Notes: generated from the letters alone by a model not told the origin. A stretch of DNA of 64,000 nucleotides from Kitasatospora sp. MMS16-BH015 (GCF_002943525.1 NZ_CP025394.1:1984001-2048000), one strand, 5' to 3'. Counted from the first letter of the stretch, positions 11,428 through 19,753 are shown. Numbers and translations are program-made.

Positions 11428-13148
11428 GCGAGTACCAGGTCTGGGCCCCGGCCGCCGCCGAGGCCGTCGAGGTCGAGGTGGACGGCGAGCGGTACCCGCT
11501 CGCCCGGCTGGCCGACCGCCCCGGCTGGTGGGGCGGCGAGGCCCCGGCGGGCGACTACGCGTACCGCCTGGACGGCGGCCCGCCGCTGCCCGACCCGCGG
11601 TCCCCGCGCCAGCCGCACGGCCCCGACGGCCCGAGCCGCGCCGTGGACCACAGTGCCTTCGCCTGGTCCGACACGCCCTGGCGCGGCCGCCCGCTGCCCG
11701 GCTCGGTGGTCTACGAGCTGCACATCGGCACCTTCACCCCGGCCGGCACCTTCGCCGCCGCCGCCGAGCGGCTCGACCACCTGGTCGAACTCGGCGTGGA
11801 CTTCGTGGAGTTGATGCCGGTCTGCCCCTTCCCCGGCAGGCACGGCTGGGGCTACGACGGCGTCTCGCTCTGGGCCGTGCACGAGCCCTACGGCGGCCCC
11901 GAGGGCCTCAAGCGCTTCGTGGACGCGGCCCACCGCAAGGGCCTGGGCGTGATCCTGGACGTGGTGCACAACCACCTCGGCCCCTCCGGCAACTACCTCC
12001 CGGCGTACGGCCCCTACTTCACCGACCGGCACCACACCCCCTGGGGCGCGGCGGTCAACCTGGACGCCCCCGGCTCCGACGAGGTCCGCGCCTACCTGCT
12101 CGGCAGTGCGCTGGCCTGGCTGCGCGACTACCGGATCGACGGCCTGCGGCTGGATGCCGTACACGCCCTGGCCGACGACCGCGCGCTCACCTTCCTGGAA
12201 GAACTCTCCACCGCCGTCGACCAGTTGGCCGTCGCCACCAATCGCCCGCTCTTCCTGATCGCCGAATCCGACCTCAACGACCCCCGTACCACCGCCCCCC
12301 GCGAGGCCGGTGGCCTGGGCCTGGCCGCCCAGTGGAGCGACGACTTCCACCACGCCCTGCACACCGCCCTGACCGGCGAATCCCAGGGCTACTACGCCGA
12401 CTTCGCCGCCGACCCGCTCGACGCCCTGGCCCGCACCCTGACCCGGGGCTTCTTCCACGAGGGCACCTGGTCCAGCTTCCGGGGCCGCACCCACGGCCGT
12501 CCCTTCCCCGCCGCCCACGGCCACCGCCTGCTCGGCTACCTCCAGACCCACGACCAGATCGGCAACCGCGCCACCGGCGACCGCCTCTCCGCCACCCTCT
12601 CCCCGGGCCGGCTGGCCATCGGCGCCGCCCTGGTACTGACCTCCCCCTTCACCCCGATGCTCTTCATGGGCGAGGAGTGGGGCGCCACCACCCCCTGGCA
12701 GTACTTCACCAGCCACACCGACCCCGCCCTCGCCGAGGCCGTCCGCCAGGGCCGCCGCCGCGAGTTCACCGACCACGGCTGGCCCCCCGAGCAGATCCCC
12801 GACCCCCAGTCCCCCGCCACCGTCCTGGCCTCCACCCTCGACTGGTCCGAGCCCACCCTCCCCGGCCACGCCGACCTCCTGGCCTGGTACCGCAGGCTGA
12901 TCCACCTGCGCCGCACCCACCCGGCCCTCACCAACCCCGACCTGTCCGCGGTCCGCGTCGACCGCACGCCCCGGTCACTCACGGTCCACCGCGGCCCCTA
13001 CCGCATCCTGGCCGCCTTCGCCGACACCACCATCACCCTGGACCACAGTCAGGAGGAGACCCTCGCCACCTTCGGCGACACCCACTCCACCGACCCCCGT
13101 ACGGTGAAACTGGCCGCAGACTCGGTAGCAGTGCTCAAGTTGCACTAA
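11424..13148 (+). CDS. treZ: Malto-oligosyltrehalose trehalohydrolase TreZ
   Basis: The 574-residue GH13 enzyme releases trehalose from the product of TreY. It has an N-terminal early-set domain (YQVWAPAAAEAVEVEVDG), then HGWGYDGV, GLRLDAVHAL (Asp near 239), IAESDLND (Glu near 279) and QTHDQIGNR (near 374). The ATG overlaps the treY stop by four bases. Codon use matches neighbouring chromosomal genes. With glgX about 3.6 kb upstream, the window encodes all three enzymes of the TreX-TreY-TreZ route. Confidence 0.96.
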   Translation: MSEYQVWAPAAAEAVEVEVDGERYPLARLADRPGWWGGEAPAGDYAYRLDGGPPLPDPRSPRQPHGPDGPSRAVDHSAFAWSDTPWRGRPLPGSVVYELHIGTFTPAGTFAAAAERLDHLVELGVDFVELMPVCPFPGRHGWGYDGVSLWAVHEPYGGPEGLKRFVDAAHRKGLGVILDVVHNHLGPSGNYLPAYGPYFTDRHHTPWGAAVNLDAPGSDEVRAYLLGSALAWLRDYRIDGLRLDAVHALADDRALTFLEELSTAVDQLAVATNRPLFLIAESDLNDPRTTAPREAGGLGLAAQWSDDFHHALHTALTGESQGYYADFAADPLDALARTLTRGFFHEGTWSSFRGRTHGRPFPAAHGHRLLGYLQTHDQIGNRATGDRLSATLSPGRLAIGAALVLTSPFTPMLFMGEEWGATTPWQYFTSHTDPALAEAVRQGRRREFTDHGWPPEQIPDPQSPATVLASTLDWSEPTLPGHADLLAWYRRLIHLRRTHPALTNPDLSAVRVDRTPRSLTVHRGPYRILAAFADTTITLDHSQEETLATFGDTHSTDPRTVKLAADSVAVLKLH

Positions 13149-13150
13149 CC

Positions 13151-13178
13151 GGGGGCGCGGGGAACTGCGCGCCCAGCC
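13151..13178. repeat. Streptomycete-type extragenic palindrome
   Basis: GGGGGCGCGGGGAACTGCGC followed by GCCCAGCC lies three bases after the treZ stop, between convergent genes. It can fold GGGCGCG with CGCGCCC. From memory, sequences very like this recur between genes in many streptomycete genomes; copy number in this genome cannot be judged from the window. It may serve as a terminator. Confidence 0.55.
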
Positions 13179-13207
13179 ACAGACCTCCCCGCACCCCGGT
13201 TACCCGG

Positions 13208-14563
13208 TCAGGACACCCGTGGCTGTCGGCCCGTCCTGCGGCGGCGCCTGCGGGTGAGCGCGACCAGAGCCGAACCTGCGGCGAGTGCCGCACCGACGAC
13301 AACGGCAAGCTGCCCATAGGGCGCCTCGGCCCCGGTCTCGGCGAGCCGACCGGCGACGGCCTGGCCACTGGGCTCACCGCCACCCGGACCGCCCGCGCTG
13401 TCCCCGACGGGGGTTTCACGACTCGGGGCTACCGGGAGGGTCGGTACAAGCGACTCACCCGGGCCCGAGGTCGGCTCGGGCGTGGGCGTGACTCCCGGCT
13501 CAGGCGTGACTCCCGGCTCGGGCGTGGGATCGGGCGCCGGCGTGGGATCCGGCGCGGGCGTGGGATCCGGCGCGGGCGTGGGATCCGGCGCGGGCGTGAC
13601 TTCAGGCTCGGGTTTGGTCCAGGTGGCGGTGGCTTGCGCCGTGGCGCTGACCACCGCACTGCCGGCGACGATCATGGTCTGGCTACCAGGGCTCACGAAC
13701 GCCCGACCGATCGGCACCTCCACGGAAGTGGTCGCCAGGACGGTCGCGCTGCCCGGCCGAGCGTCCGCCGCCGCCTTGACGTAGAGCGAGTCGCCGCTCA
13801 CGGCGGGGTGGACGAGCTGGCCGTCGCCGTCCGACAGGACGGTGCCGGTCCTGTCGGTCAGTGCCACGCCCGCAGCCGTGGCTGCGGGGTCGAGCGAGGC
13901 GTCGACCTCGGCGCTGGCGGAGGTGATCTCGATCGGGCCGATGACCGTTCCGCTCGCGCCGCTCACCTCGGCCTGTCCGAGCGTGAGCGAGGCGCCCGGC
14001 TCCTCGAAGTCCTCGGCGCTCGCCACCAGGTGAGCGGTCAGCTCGGCCGCGACCGGGTCCTTGGGGACGGCCCTGACGTGGTCGGAGAACTGCCAGATGG
14101 CCGCCTGGGTCGCGGCGGCGGCCTCGTTCTCGGTGATCTCACCGCCGACGATCCTGCCGAGTTCCTCCACGGAGATCTTCGGATAGGAGTTCTGGAGCAC
14201 CCAATTGACCTTCCCCGCATCCTTGTTGCCTTTCAGCGTGGGGGTCTCGGACCAGTCGGTCTCGTGGTACACGGCATTCGCCACCGGATCGAGGTGGAGC
14301 TGGATGCAGTAGACCAGGATCTTGCCGCCGTCGGCCTCAAGCTCCAGCACTCCACCACCGTAGGACATGTCGTCGACCTTGATGCTCCCGGCGTGGATCG
14401 CTCCGGGTATCTCCAGGACACCGGTCACGCCGTCCTGATCGTTGCGGCTCGGACCACCGTCCGTCGCGGCGGCCGGGCCGATGTCGGCGAGGAAGCCGGC
14501 CACGGCCAACCCGGCGGTCAGTGCGGAGACGGTCAGGCGGTGCGACGCCCGTTTCACGTTCAC
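13208..14563 (-). CDS. Sortase-anchored thioester-domain (TQXA) surface protein
   Basis: A 451-residue exported wall protein. The GTG start at VNVKRASHRL is chosen because AAGGAGAAG stands upstream; a signal peptide ending near GPAAA follows. The N-terminal domain has Cys near 83 (VYCIQLHLD) and TQAAIWQFSD near 150. This pair defines the thioester domain, in which Cys and Gln side chains form an internal thioester able to bind host or matrix amines. A middle Ig-like part is followed by a Pro-rich stalk (repeated DPTPAP). LAETG near residue 408, a membrane segment and an Arg-rich tail fit class E sortase anchoring. No sortase gene is in the window. Confidence 0.87.
   Translation of the reverse strand: MNVKRASHRLTVSALTAGLAVAGFLADIGPAAATDGGPSRNDQDGVTGVLEIPGAIHAGSIKVDDMSYGGGVLELEADGGKILVYCIQLHLDPVANAVYHETDWSETPTLKGNKDAGKVNWVLQNSYPKISVEELGRIVGGEITENEAAAATQAAIWQFSDHVRAVPKDPVAAELTAHLVASAEDFEEPGASLTLGQAEVSGASGTVIGPIEITSASAEVDASLDPAATAAGVALTDRTGTVLSDGDGQLVHPAVSGDSLYVKAAADARPGSATVLATTSVEVPIGRAFVSPGSQTMIVAGSAVVSATAQATATWTKPEPEVTPAPDPTPAPDPTPAPDPTPAPDPTPEPGVTPEPGVTPTPEPTSGPGESLVPTLPVAPSRETPVGDSAGGPGGGEPSGQAVAGRLAETGAEAPYGQLAVVVGAALAAGSALVALTRRRRRRTGRQPRVS
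13521..13592. repeat. 18-bp tandem repeat coding for the DPTPAP stalk
   Basis: Four head-to-tail 18-bp units (consensus GGCGTGGGATCCGGCGCG; the first unit has two changes) lie inside the surface-protein gene and encode the Asp-Pro-Thr-Pro-Ala-Pro stalk. Such perfect in-frame units can change number by slippage and so alter the distance of the head domain from the wall. Confidence 0.85.
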
Positions 14564-14865
14564 TGGCGGTACTTCTCCTTGGCTTCCTGTCGCAGCACCG
14601 ACAGATCGTGTCGGAACTGACAGCATTCCCTGAAATGTGACGCCCCTGGCGCGACCGAAATCCTTGCACACATTCTCCGGCCGCCGGCAAGGCACTGGCC
14701 TTATGCCGCCATAAGGCCACCCTATGGCCGCATCCTCAGGAAATTGCACCAGCTTCTGCAGGAAGTTGAGGCGACTCCCCGATATTCGCCACCCCGAGGC
14801 TGGATAGATTGGGACCCTCACATTCGCGAATCCCTTTTCGCGCCGCTCACCATTCGGATGGAACA
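14564..14865. promoter_or_regulatory. Divergent intergenic region with a strong dyad
   Basis: This 302-bp gap lies between the surface-protein gene and the small secreted-protein gene, and it is noticeably less GC-rich than the genes around it. It contains a perfect 9-bp inverted repeat, GGCCTTATG-N4-CATAAGGCC, at 14697-14718. That is a good candidate operator, placed about 135 bp from one start and 150 bp from the other. No small gene is convincing here. Confidence 0.5.
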
Positions 14866-15366
14866 ATGAATTCTCGGACGCTCCGACCGTTCTCGACCCT
14901 GGTCGCCGCAGCCATCAGCTGCAGCATGGTCCTGACGGCCACCGGCAACGCCTCGGCCGCCGTCGCGCCTCCCCTCGGCACACACGCTGCCGCGCCGGTG
15001 AGCGCGGCCCAGCAGGCCCTCACGGATCGGATCCTCGCCGACATCGACGCGGCCCGTCGCCACGGTCTGGCACCGGGCCGGTCGCTGCCGGTGTACACGG
15101 CCGGCGGCCTGACCTTGGAGCTGGCCGAAGTCGAGGGGGCGGTCCTGCTGCGGGCGGAGACCGGCCCCGAGCAGCGCGGGTTCTGCCACATGGCGGCCAT
15201 GACCGCGGTGTACACCATCGGGGCAGCTGTGTTCGGCGCCGCCGCCCTCGCCGGAGGCATCACCGTCGTCGGCATCGCCATATCTGCGGAGGCCGCCGGA
15301 GCCCTGTCCTCCGCGCTCGCCGTCGGTTCCGGCGTGTCCGGTCTCGTCTCGCTCTACATCTGCTGA
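14866..15366 (+). CDS. Secreted protein with Cys-bounded hydrophobic C-terminus (bacteriocin-like?)
   Basis: The 166-residue product begins with a clear Sec signal peptide (cleavage after about residue 31, GNASA). A polar stretch of about 70 residues follows. From Cys107 to the last residue, Cys166, comes a 60-residue block that is almost entirely Ala, Gly, Val, Ile, Leu and Ser. I do not recognise a family. The shape (leader, polar pro-part, small hydrophobic core with a cysteine at each end) recalls precursors of hydrophobic secreted peptides such as halocin- or circular-bacteriocin-like molecules; that is inference only. A 55-codon membrane-protein gene starts 7 bases after its stop, and a TrmB/LuxR regulator gene follows. 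Confidence 0.72.
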   Translation: MNSRTLRPFSTLVAAAISCSMVLTATGNASAAVAPPLGTHAAAPVSAAQQALTDRILADIDAARRHGLAPGRSLPVYTAGGLTLELAEVEGAVLLRAETGPEQRGFCHMAAMTAVYTIGAAVFGAAALAGGITVVGIAISAEAAGALSSALAVGSGVSGLVSLYIC

Positions 15367-15373
15367 GGTCGGC

Positions 15374-15541
15374 ATGCGTGAACTCCTGGCGGTTCTCGCC
15401 GTCCTCGACATCGTGGTGGTGACCGGCGCGATCGTGACCCGGCGCGAAGGCGGCGCCGGCACGGCCTGGACGGCCGCGTTGATCGCCGTCAACACGGCCC
15501 TCGGTGTCGCCACCCTCGTCTGGATGGCCGTCAGCGGCTGA
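15374..15541 (+). CDS. Small membrane protein, 55 aa
   Basis: ATG at 15374 opens a 55-residue ORF with two hydrophobic helices (LLAVLAVLDIVVVTGAIV and WTAALIAVNTALGVATLVW) joined by a short charged loop (TRREGG). It begins 7 bases after the preceding stop, so co-translation is likely. Small two-helix proteins next to a secreted peptide gene are often immunity or accessory factors. That is only a contextual guess here. Confidence 0.6.
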   Translation: MRELLAVLAVLDIVVVTGAIVTRREGGAGTAWTAALIAVNTALGVATLVWMAVSG

Positions 15542-15646
15542 TCCACCGCCCCGTGCGCCGATGCCGGCCGTCGGCCTGCCCCGCCGACGGCCGGCTCCGG
15601 CCCGCCCCCTTCAGCACCGCATCCTTCCGCCGCGCTTGGAACCCCG

Positions 15647-16630
15647 ATGAACGACAATCTCCTCGCAGTCCTGGGTCTCGACAGCCACGAGGAACGCGTC
15701 TACCGCGCCCTGCTGCGCGCCCCCGGCCTCGGCACCGCCGAGGTCGCCTCGGCCTGTGGAGTGACCTCCGACCACGCGCGGGCGTCACTCGACAGTCTTC
15801 AGACCCTCGGCATCGTGACCCGTACCGGCCCGGACGCCTTCCACGGCGCGGACGCGCAGACCGCGTTCGACCACCTCAGCCAGCAGCGGCTCCTCCGTGC
15901 CCAGCTGGAGATCCGGCGGGTCGCCGCCTCGCGCACCTTGCTGGAGGGCCTCCTGGCCGACGAGCGGGCGGGCCGCCCGGACCCGGCGGGCTCGATCCGA
16001 CCGCTCGAAGGGCTGGAGCGGATCGAGGGCCTCGATCGCATCCGCGCCCACATCGACGCCCTGTCCCACTCCGCCCGGGAGGAACGCCTGGCCACCCACC
16101 CCGGGCCCATCGGCACGGACACCCTCGACGCGTCGCGGGCTGCGGAACGCAAGCACCTGCGCCGCGGCCTGCGGATGCGCACCATCCTGCACCACGCCGC
16201 GCTCGAGGACGAACAGGTCAGCGCCCATGCCGGGCAACTCGCCGCGCTCGGCGCCAGCCTGCGCGCCACCGACCGTCACCTGGGCCGGATCCTCGTCTTC
16301 GACCGCCGGATCGCCTTGGTCGCCGCAAATCCCCATGGCACCACCGACCAGGCTCTGATCATCCGTCATCCCGTGCTGATGGCACAGCTGCTGAGCCTGT
16401 TCGAGCACCAGTGGGAGCGTGCTCTCCCTGCCTTCGCGCCACGCCCGACCCCCACCGAGCAACAGGTCCTGCGGACGATGGCCCGAGTCGGCAAAGACGA
16501 GGCCGGCGCACGGACCTTGGGTATCTCGGTGCGCACCTACCGAGGTCACATCGCCGAACTGCTCCGCCAATTGGGCGCCGACAATCGCTTCCAAGCAGCT
16601 CTCGAAGCCCGCGACCGGGGCTGGATCTGA
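15647..16630 (+). CDS. TrmB-like / LuxR-type transcriptional regulator
   Basis: The 327-residue protein starts with a TrmB-like winged helix (LGLDSHEERVYRALLRAPGLGTAEVA). A helical linker and a central domain of about 120 residues (RTILHHAAL ... GRILVFDRRIALVAANP) follow. It ends with a LuxR/GerE-type helix-turn-helix (TPTEQQVLRTMARVGKDE ... ISVRTYRGHIAELLRQLGA). This two-HTH architecture is common in streptomycetes and often cluster-linked. It lies 105 bp after the 55-aa membrane protein gene on the same strand and could control the preceding small secreted-protein genes. The effector is unknown. Confidence 0.82.
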   Translation: MNDNLLAVLGLDSHEERVYRALLRAPGLGTAEVASACGVTSDHARASLDSLQTLGIVTRTGPDAFHGADAQTAFDHLSQQRLLRAQLEIRRVAASRTLLEGLLADERAGRPDPAGSIRPLEGLERIEGLDRIRAHIDALSHSAREERLATHPGPIGTDTLDASRAAERKHLRRGLRMRTILHHAALEDEQVSAHAGQLAALGASLRATDRHLGRILVFDRRIALVAANPHGTTDQALIIRHPVLMAQLLSLFEHQWERALPAFAPRPTPTEQQVLRTMARVGKDEAGARTLGISVRTYRGHIAELLRQLGADNRFQAALEARDRGWI

Positions 16631-16650
16631 CACCCCCGCCCCGACTCGGG

Positions 16651-17544
16651 TCACCACAGCTGGAGGCTGATCCGCTCCCGCAACGAACCCGCGTCCAACC
16701 CGTACGCCCGCAGGTGCTCCTCGATCGACCCGTAGTGCCGGTGCTCCTCGCGCGGCACGCCCAGCCCCAGCACCCGGTGCGCCCGGTCCGCCAGGGCGGC
16801 GTGCGCCTCCCCCGCCGAGGTCCCGGCCAGGTACGGCTCCACGATCACCACCTCCGCGCGCTCGCCGAGCGCGGCCCGCAGCCCCTCGCCGTCGAACGGC
16901 CGCACCGTCGCCGCGTACAGCACCGTGACGTCCAGCCCCTCGGTGGCCGCCAGCACGGCGTCCAGCATCGGCCCCACCGCCAGCACCACCCCGCGCGAAC
17001 CCTGGCGCAGCGTGAGGAACTTCCCCGGCGCCACCGGCCGGGCCAGCTCGTTGCGGTGTGCGGAGAGCCGCACGTAGACCTTGTCGTCCCCGGCCGCCGC
17101 CGCATCCCGCAGCAGCAGCTCCGCCTCGTCCGGGTGCCCGGGCACGTGCACCGTCCAACCCGGCAGGGTGTCGAGCAGGGCCACGTCCCCCGGCGCCATG
17201 TGGGTGCGGCCGCCGGCCGGCCAGTCGTACGAGCCCGCCGCGCTCACCAGCACCGCGCTGACCCCTTGGTGGCCCAGGTCCAGCTTCACCTGCTCGAAGG
17301 GCCGCTCGATCAGGAAGCTCGCGAAGGTGTGCGCGATCGGCCGCATCCCGGTGAGCGCCAGACCGCCGGCCGCCCCGATCATCAGCTGCTCGCGGATCCC
17401 GACATTGACCACCCGGTCCGGGTGGGCGGCCGCCGCCCCGGCGAAGCCCGCCGCACTGATGTCGGCCAGCACCACGGCCAGCCGAGGGTCCTCGTCCAGC
17501 ATACGGCTGGTCACGTCGATGAAACGGTCACGCATGGTCTCCAT
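16651..17544 (-). CDS. Transketolase, C-terminal subunit (split enzyme)
   Basis: The 297-residue protein covers the pyrimidine-binding and C-terminal domains of transketolase. NVGIREQLMIGAAGGLAL holds the conserved Glu that activates thiamine diphosphate; LDLGHQGVSAVLV and GGRTHMAPGD follow. The start at METMRDRF has AGGGGAGA upstream. It lies 29 bp after the N-terminal subunit gene, so both halves are made from one transcript and should form the heteromeric enzyme. It is probably dispensable for central metabolism if a full-length tkt exists elsewhere. Sugar substrates cannot be predicted. Confidence 0.9.
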   Translation of the reverse strand: METMRDRFIDVTSRMLDEDPRLAVVLADISAAGFAGAAAAHPDRVVNVGIREQLMIGAAGGLALTGMRPIAHTFASFLIERPFEQVKLDLGHQGVSAVLVSAAGSYDWPAGGRTHMAPGDVALLDTLPGWTVHVPGHPDEAELLLRDAAAAGDDKVYVRLSAHRNELARPVAPGKFLTLRQGSRGVVLAVGPMLDAVLAATEGLDVTVLYAATVRPFDGEGLRAALGERAEVVIVEPYLAGTSAGEAHAALADRAHRVLGLGVPREEHRHYGSIEEHLRAYGLDAGSLRERISLQLW

Positions 17545-17573
17545 CGGAATCTCCCCTGAATCCTCGGCGAAAG

Positions 17574-18278
17574 TCAGTTCTTGGGCTCGACCCGCGCGAT
17601 CACCGCGTGCGGGCGACCGGGGTGCGCAGCGGTGTAGGCGGCGTACAGCTCCTCGTGGTCCCGCCCGTTCACCGTGGCGGTGGACCAGCCCTCCCCGGCG
17701 AAGCGGGCCGCGATGCCGCCGGTCCAGCCGTGGGTGGCGGAGGAGTTGTCGATCACGATCACGTTCAGCTGCTCCAGGCCGGCCGCCCCGGCGAAGGCCA
17801 CCGCCTCGTGGTTGCTGCCCTCGTCGAACTCGGCGTCGCCGATCAGCACCCAGACGGCCTGCCCGGTCAGCCCCTGGGCCCGCAGGCCCAGCGCGGTGCC
17901 GACCGCGAGCGGCAGGCCGTGCCCCAGCGAGCCGGAGCCGATCTCCACGCCGGGGACGAGCAGCCGGTCCGGGTGGTGGCCGAGCGGGGAGTCGTAGGCG
18001 CCGAAGGTGTCCAGGGTCTCCACCGGGATGAAGCCCTTGGCGGCGAGCACCGCGTAGTAGGACATCGGGCCGTGGCCCTTGGAGAGCAGGAAGCGGTCCC
18101 GCTCGGCGGAGTCCGCGGTCTCCGGCGAGACCCGGAGCACCCGGTCGTAGAGCACCCAGAGCGCGTCCAGGGTGGAGTTGGCGGCCGGTACGTGCTTCTC
18201 GGCCCCGGTCATCCGGGCGATCAGGCCCGGCAGGTCGGCGAACCCGTGGGCCCGCTGGGTGATCTCTGCGGTGGTCAT
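17574..18278 (-). CDS. Transketolase, N-terminal subunit (split enzyme)
   Basis: The 234-residue protein covers the diphosphate-binding domain. LSKGHGPMSYYAVLA, LGHHPDRLLVPGVEIGSGSLGHGL and the cofactor motif beginning WVLIGDAEFDEGSNHEA and ending VIDNS all match transketolase N-terminal subunits. ATG 18278 is preferred over TTG 18299, which lies inside the SoxR box. No Shine-Dalgarno is visible before the ATG, and the predicted start of transcription falls almost on it, so the message may be leaderless. It forms a two-gene operon with the C-terminal subunit and is divergent from soxR. Confidence 0.9.
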   Translation of the reverse strand: MTTAEITQRAHGFADLPGLIARMTGAEKHVPAANSTLDALWVLYDRVLRVSPETADSAERDRFLLSKGHGPMSYYAVLAAKGFIPVETLDTFGAYDSPLGHHPDRLLVPGVEIGSGSLGHGLPLAVGTALGLRAQGLTGQAVWVLIGDAEFDEGSNHEAVAFAGAAGLEQLNVIVIDNSSATHGWTGGIAARFAGEGWSTATVNGRDHEELYAAYTAAHPGRPHAVIARVEPKN

Positions 18279-18293
18279 GGGAGAAGCGTGCAA

Positions 18294-18311
18294 CTTCAAG
18301 TCGACTTGAGG
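18294..18311. promoter_or_regulatory. SoxR box between split transketolase and soxR
   Basis: CTTCAAGTCGACTTGAGG matches the SoxR-box consensus CCTCAAGTTAACTTGAGG at 15 of 18 positions and has clear dyad symmetry. On the minus strand it lies between TTGACC (18312-18317 read in reverse) and a possible -10 about 19 bases further on, the spacing expected of a SoxR-activated promoter. On the plus strand TATCCT (18321-18326) is a possible -10 for soxR, about 8 bases before its GTG. Both flanking genes may give leaderless or nearly leaderless transcripts. Confidence 0.75.
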
Positions 18312-18334
18312 TCAAGCGGCTATCCTTGGCAGCC

Positions 18335-18814
18335 GTGAACCTCTCCCGCCACGACCAGCTCACCATCGGCCAACTCGCCGAGCGCAGCGGCCTCGCCACC
18401 TCCGCCCTGCGCTACTACGAGAGCCTCGGCCTGATCCACGCCGAGCGGACGGCCGGTGGCCAGCGCCGCTACTCCCGGGCCACCCTGCGCCGGGTCGCCT
18501 TCGTCCGGGCGGCGCAGCGCGTCGGCCTCTCGCTCGACGAGGCCCGGGCTGCCCTGGACCAGCTGCCCACCGACCGGGCGCCGAGCACCGCCGAGTGGGC
18601 CGAGGTGGCCACCCCCTGGCAGACCAGGATCGACCAGCAGATCGCCGAACTGGAACGGCTCAAGCAGAAGTTGACCGGCTGCATCGGCTGCGGCTGCCTC
18701 TCGCTGACCCGCTGCGCGCTCTACAACCCCGAGGACGGCGCCGCCGCCGCCGGCGCCGGGGCCCGCTTCCTGCTCTCGCCGGTCAACCGCGTCCCCGCCC
18801 CGGAGGCCGACTGA
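18335..18814 (+). CDS. soxR: Redox-sensing transcriptional activator SoxR
   Basis: This 159-residue MerR-family protein has the N-terminal winged helix (LTIGQLAERSGLATSALRYYE), a coiled coil and the four-cysteine loop CIGCGCLSLTRC, which holds the [2Fe-2S] cluster that is the hallmark of SoxR. The GTG start at VNLSRHDQ is preferred to the upstream TTG because TATCCT is placed for initiation next to the GTG. In streptomycetes SoxR responds mainly to redox-cycling compounds, often the organism's own pigments (family knowledge). The only divergent target here is the split transketolase. Confidence 0.94.
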   Translation: MNLSRHDQLTIGQLAERSGLATSALRYYESLGLIHAERTAGGQRRYSRATLRRVAFVRAAQRVGLSLDEARAALDQLPTDRAPSTAEWAEVATPWQTRIDQQIAELERLKQKLTGCIGCGCLSLTRCALYNPEDGAAAAGAGARFLLSPVNRVPAPEAD

Positions 18815-18883
18815 GTCCCCTATGCTGCCTCCGGCGCCTTCGAACACCCGGCGTCCACCGAACCACCCGGGGGAGAAGACCAC

Positions 18884-19735
18884 ATGACCGCACATCAGCA
18901 GGTGTCGATGGACTGGATGACCGACCCGGCGGACGAGGGCCACGTACCGGCCGATCTGCACCCCGAGATCCCGCACCCCGCCCGGATGTACGACTACTAC
19001 CTGGGCGGCAAGGACAACTTCCCGGCCGACCGCGAGGCCGCCGAGCGCGTGATGGCGATCAGCCCGATGGTGCGGATCAGCGCGCTGGCCAACCGCGCCT
19101 TCCTCCAGCGCGCCGTGCGCCACCTGGCCGAGCAGGGCGTCGCCCAGTTCCTCGACATCGGCACCGGCATCCCCACCGCCGGCAACACCCACCAGGTGGC
19201 CCAGCAGATCAACCCCGAGGCCCGGGTGGCCTACCTGGACAACGACCCGATCGTGCTGGTGCACAGCCGGGCCCTGCTGGCCAGCGCCAGCAAGGGCACC
19301 GCCACCGTGGTGCAGGCCGACCTGCGCGACCCGGCCGCCATCCTGGCCGACCCGCACGTGCGCCAGGTGCTCGACCTCGGCAAGCCGGTGGCCCTGCTGC
19401 TCTTCGCCGTGCTGCACTTCATCGACGAGGCCGACGACCCGTACGGGCTGGTGCGCCAACTGGTCGACGCGCTGCCCTCCGGCAGCTACCTCGCACTCTC
19501 GCACGGCACGAGCGACTTCGTGCCGGCCGAGGACGCCACCAAGGGCCCGGCGATCTACCGGGGCGCCACCGCCCAGCTGACCATGCGCAGCCGCGAGCAG
19601 GTGCTCCGCTTCTTCGAGGGCCTCGAGCTGGAGGAGCCGGGCATCGTCACCGCCCCGCTCTGGCGCGCCGACCAGCCCGAGCAGCCCACCGACGCCACCA
19701 CCGGCATCTGGGCCGCCGTCGGCCGCAAGCCGTGA
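18884..19735 (+). CDS. SAM-dependent methyltransferase, DUF574 family
   Basis: The 283-residue protein matches the large streptomycete family of S-adenosylmethionine methyltransferases (PF04672). Markers are HPARMYDYYLGGKDNFPADR, FLDIGTGIPTAGNTHQVAQ (SAM-binding loop), VAYLDNDPIVLVHSRALL and VLHFIDEADDP. A GGGGGAGAAG ribosome site precedes the ATG. These enzymes occur in many paralogues per genome, and their substrates are mostly unknown. The gene stands alone, ending before a strong inverted repeat. Confidence 0.92.
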   Translation: MTAHQQVSMDWMTDPADEGHVPADLHPEIPHPARMYDYYLGGKDNFPADREAAERVMAISPMVRISALANRAFLQRAVRHLAEQGVAQFLDIGTGIPTAGNTHQVAQQINPEARVAYLDNDPIVLVHSRALLASASKGTATVVQADLRDPAAILADPHVRQVLDLGKPVALLLFAVLHFIDEADDPYGLVRQLVDALPSGSYLALSHGTSDFVPAEDATKGPAIYRGATAQLTMRSREQVLRFFEGLELEEPGIVTAPLWRADQPEQPTDATTGIWAAVGRKP

Positions 19736-19753
19736 CCCTGGCCTGACGCTGCG

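Noticed and set aside
13521..13592. Tandem repeat considered as a CRISPR array
   Set aside because: Units are directly adjacent with no spacers, and they encode an in-frame Pro-rich stalk.
18299..18299. TTG 18299 as start of the transketolase N-subunit
   Set aside because: This codon lies inside the SoxR box, and the seven added residues have no counterpart in the family. ATG 18278 fits the predicted promoter.
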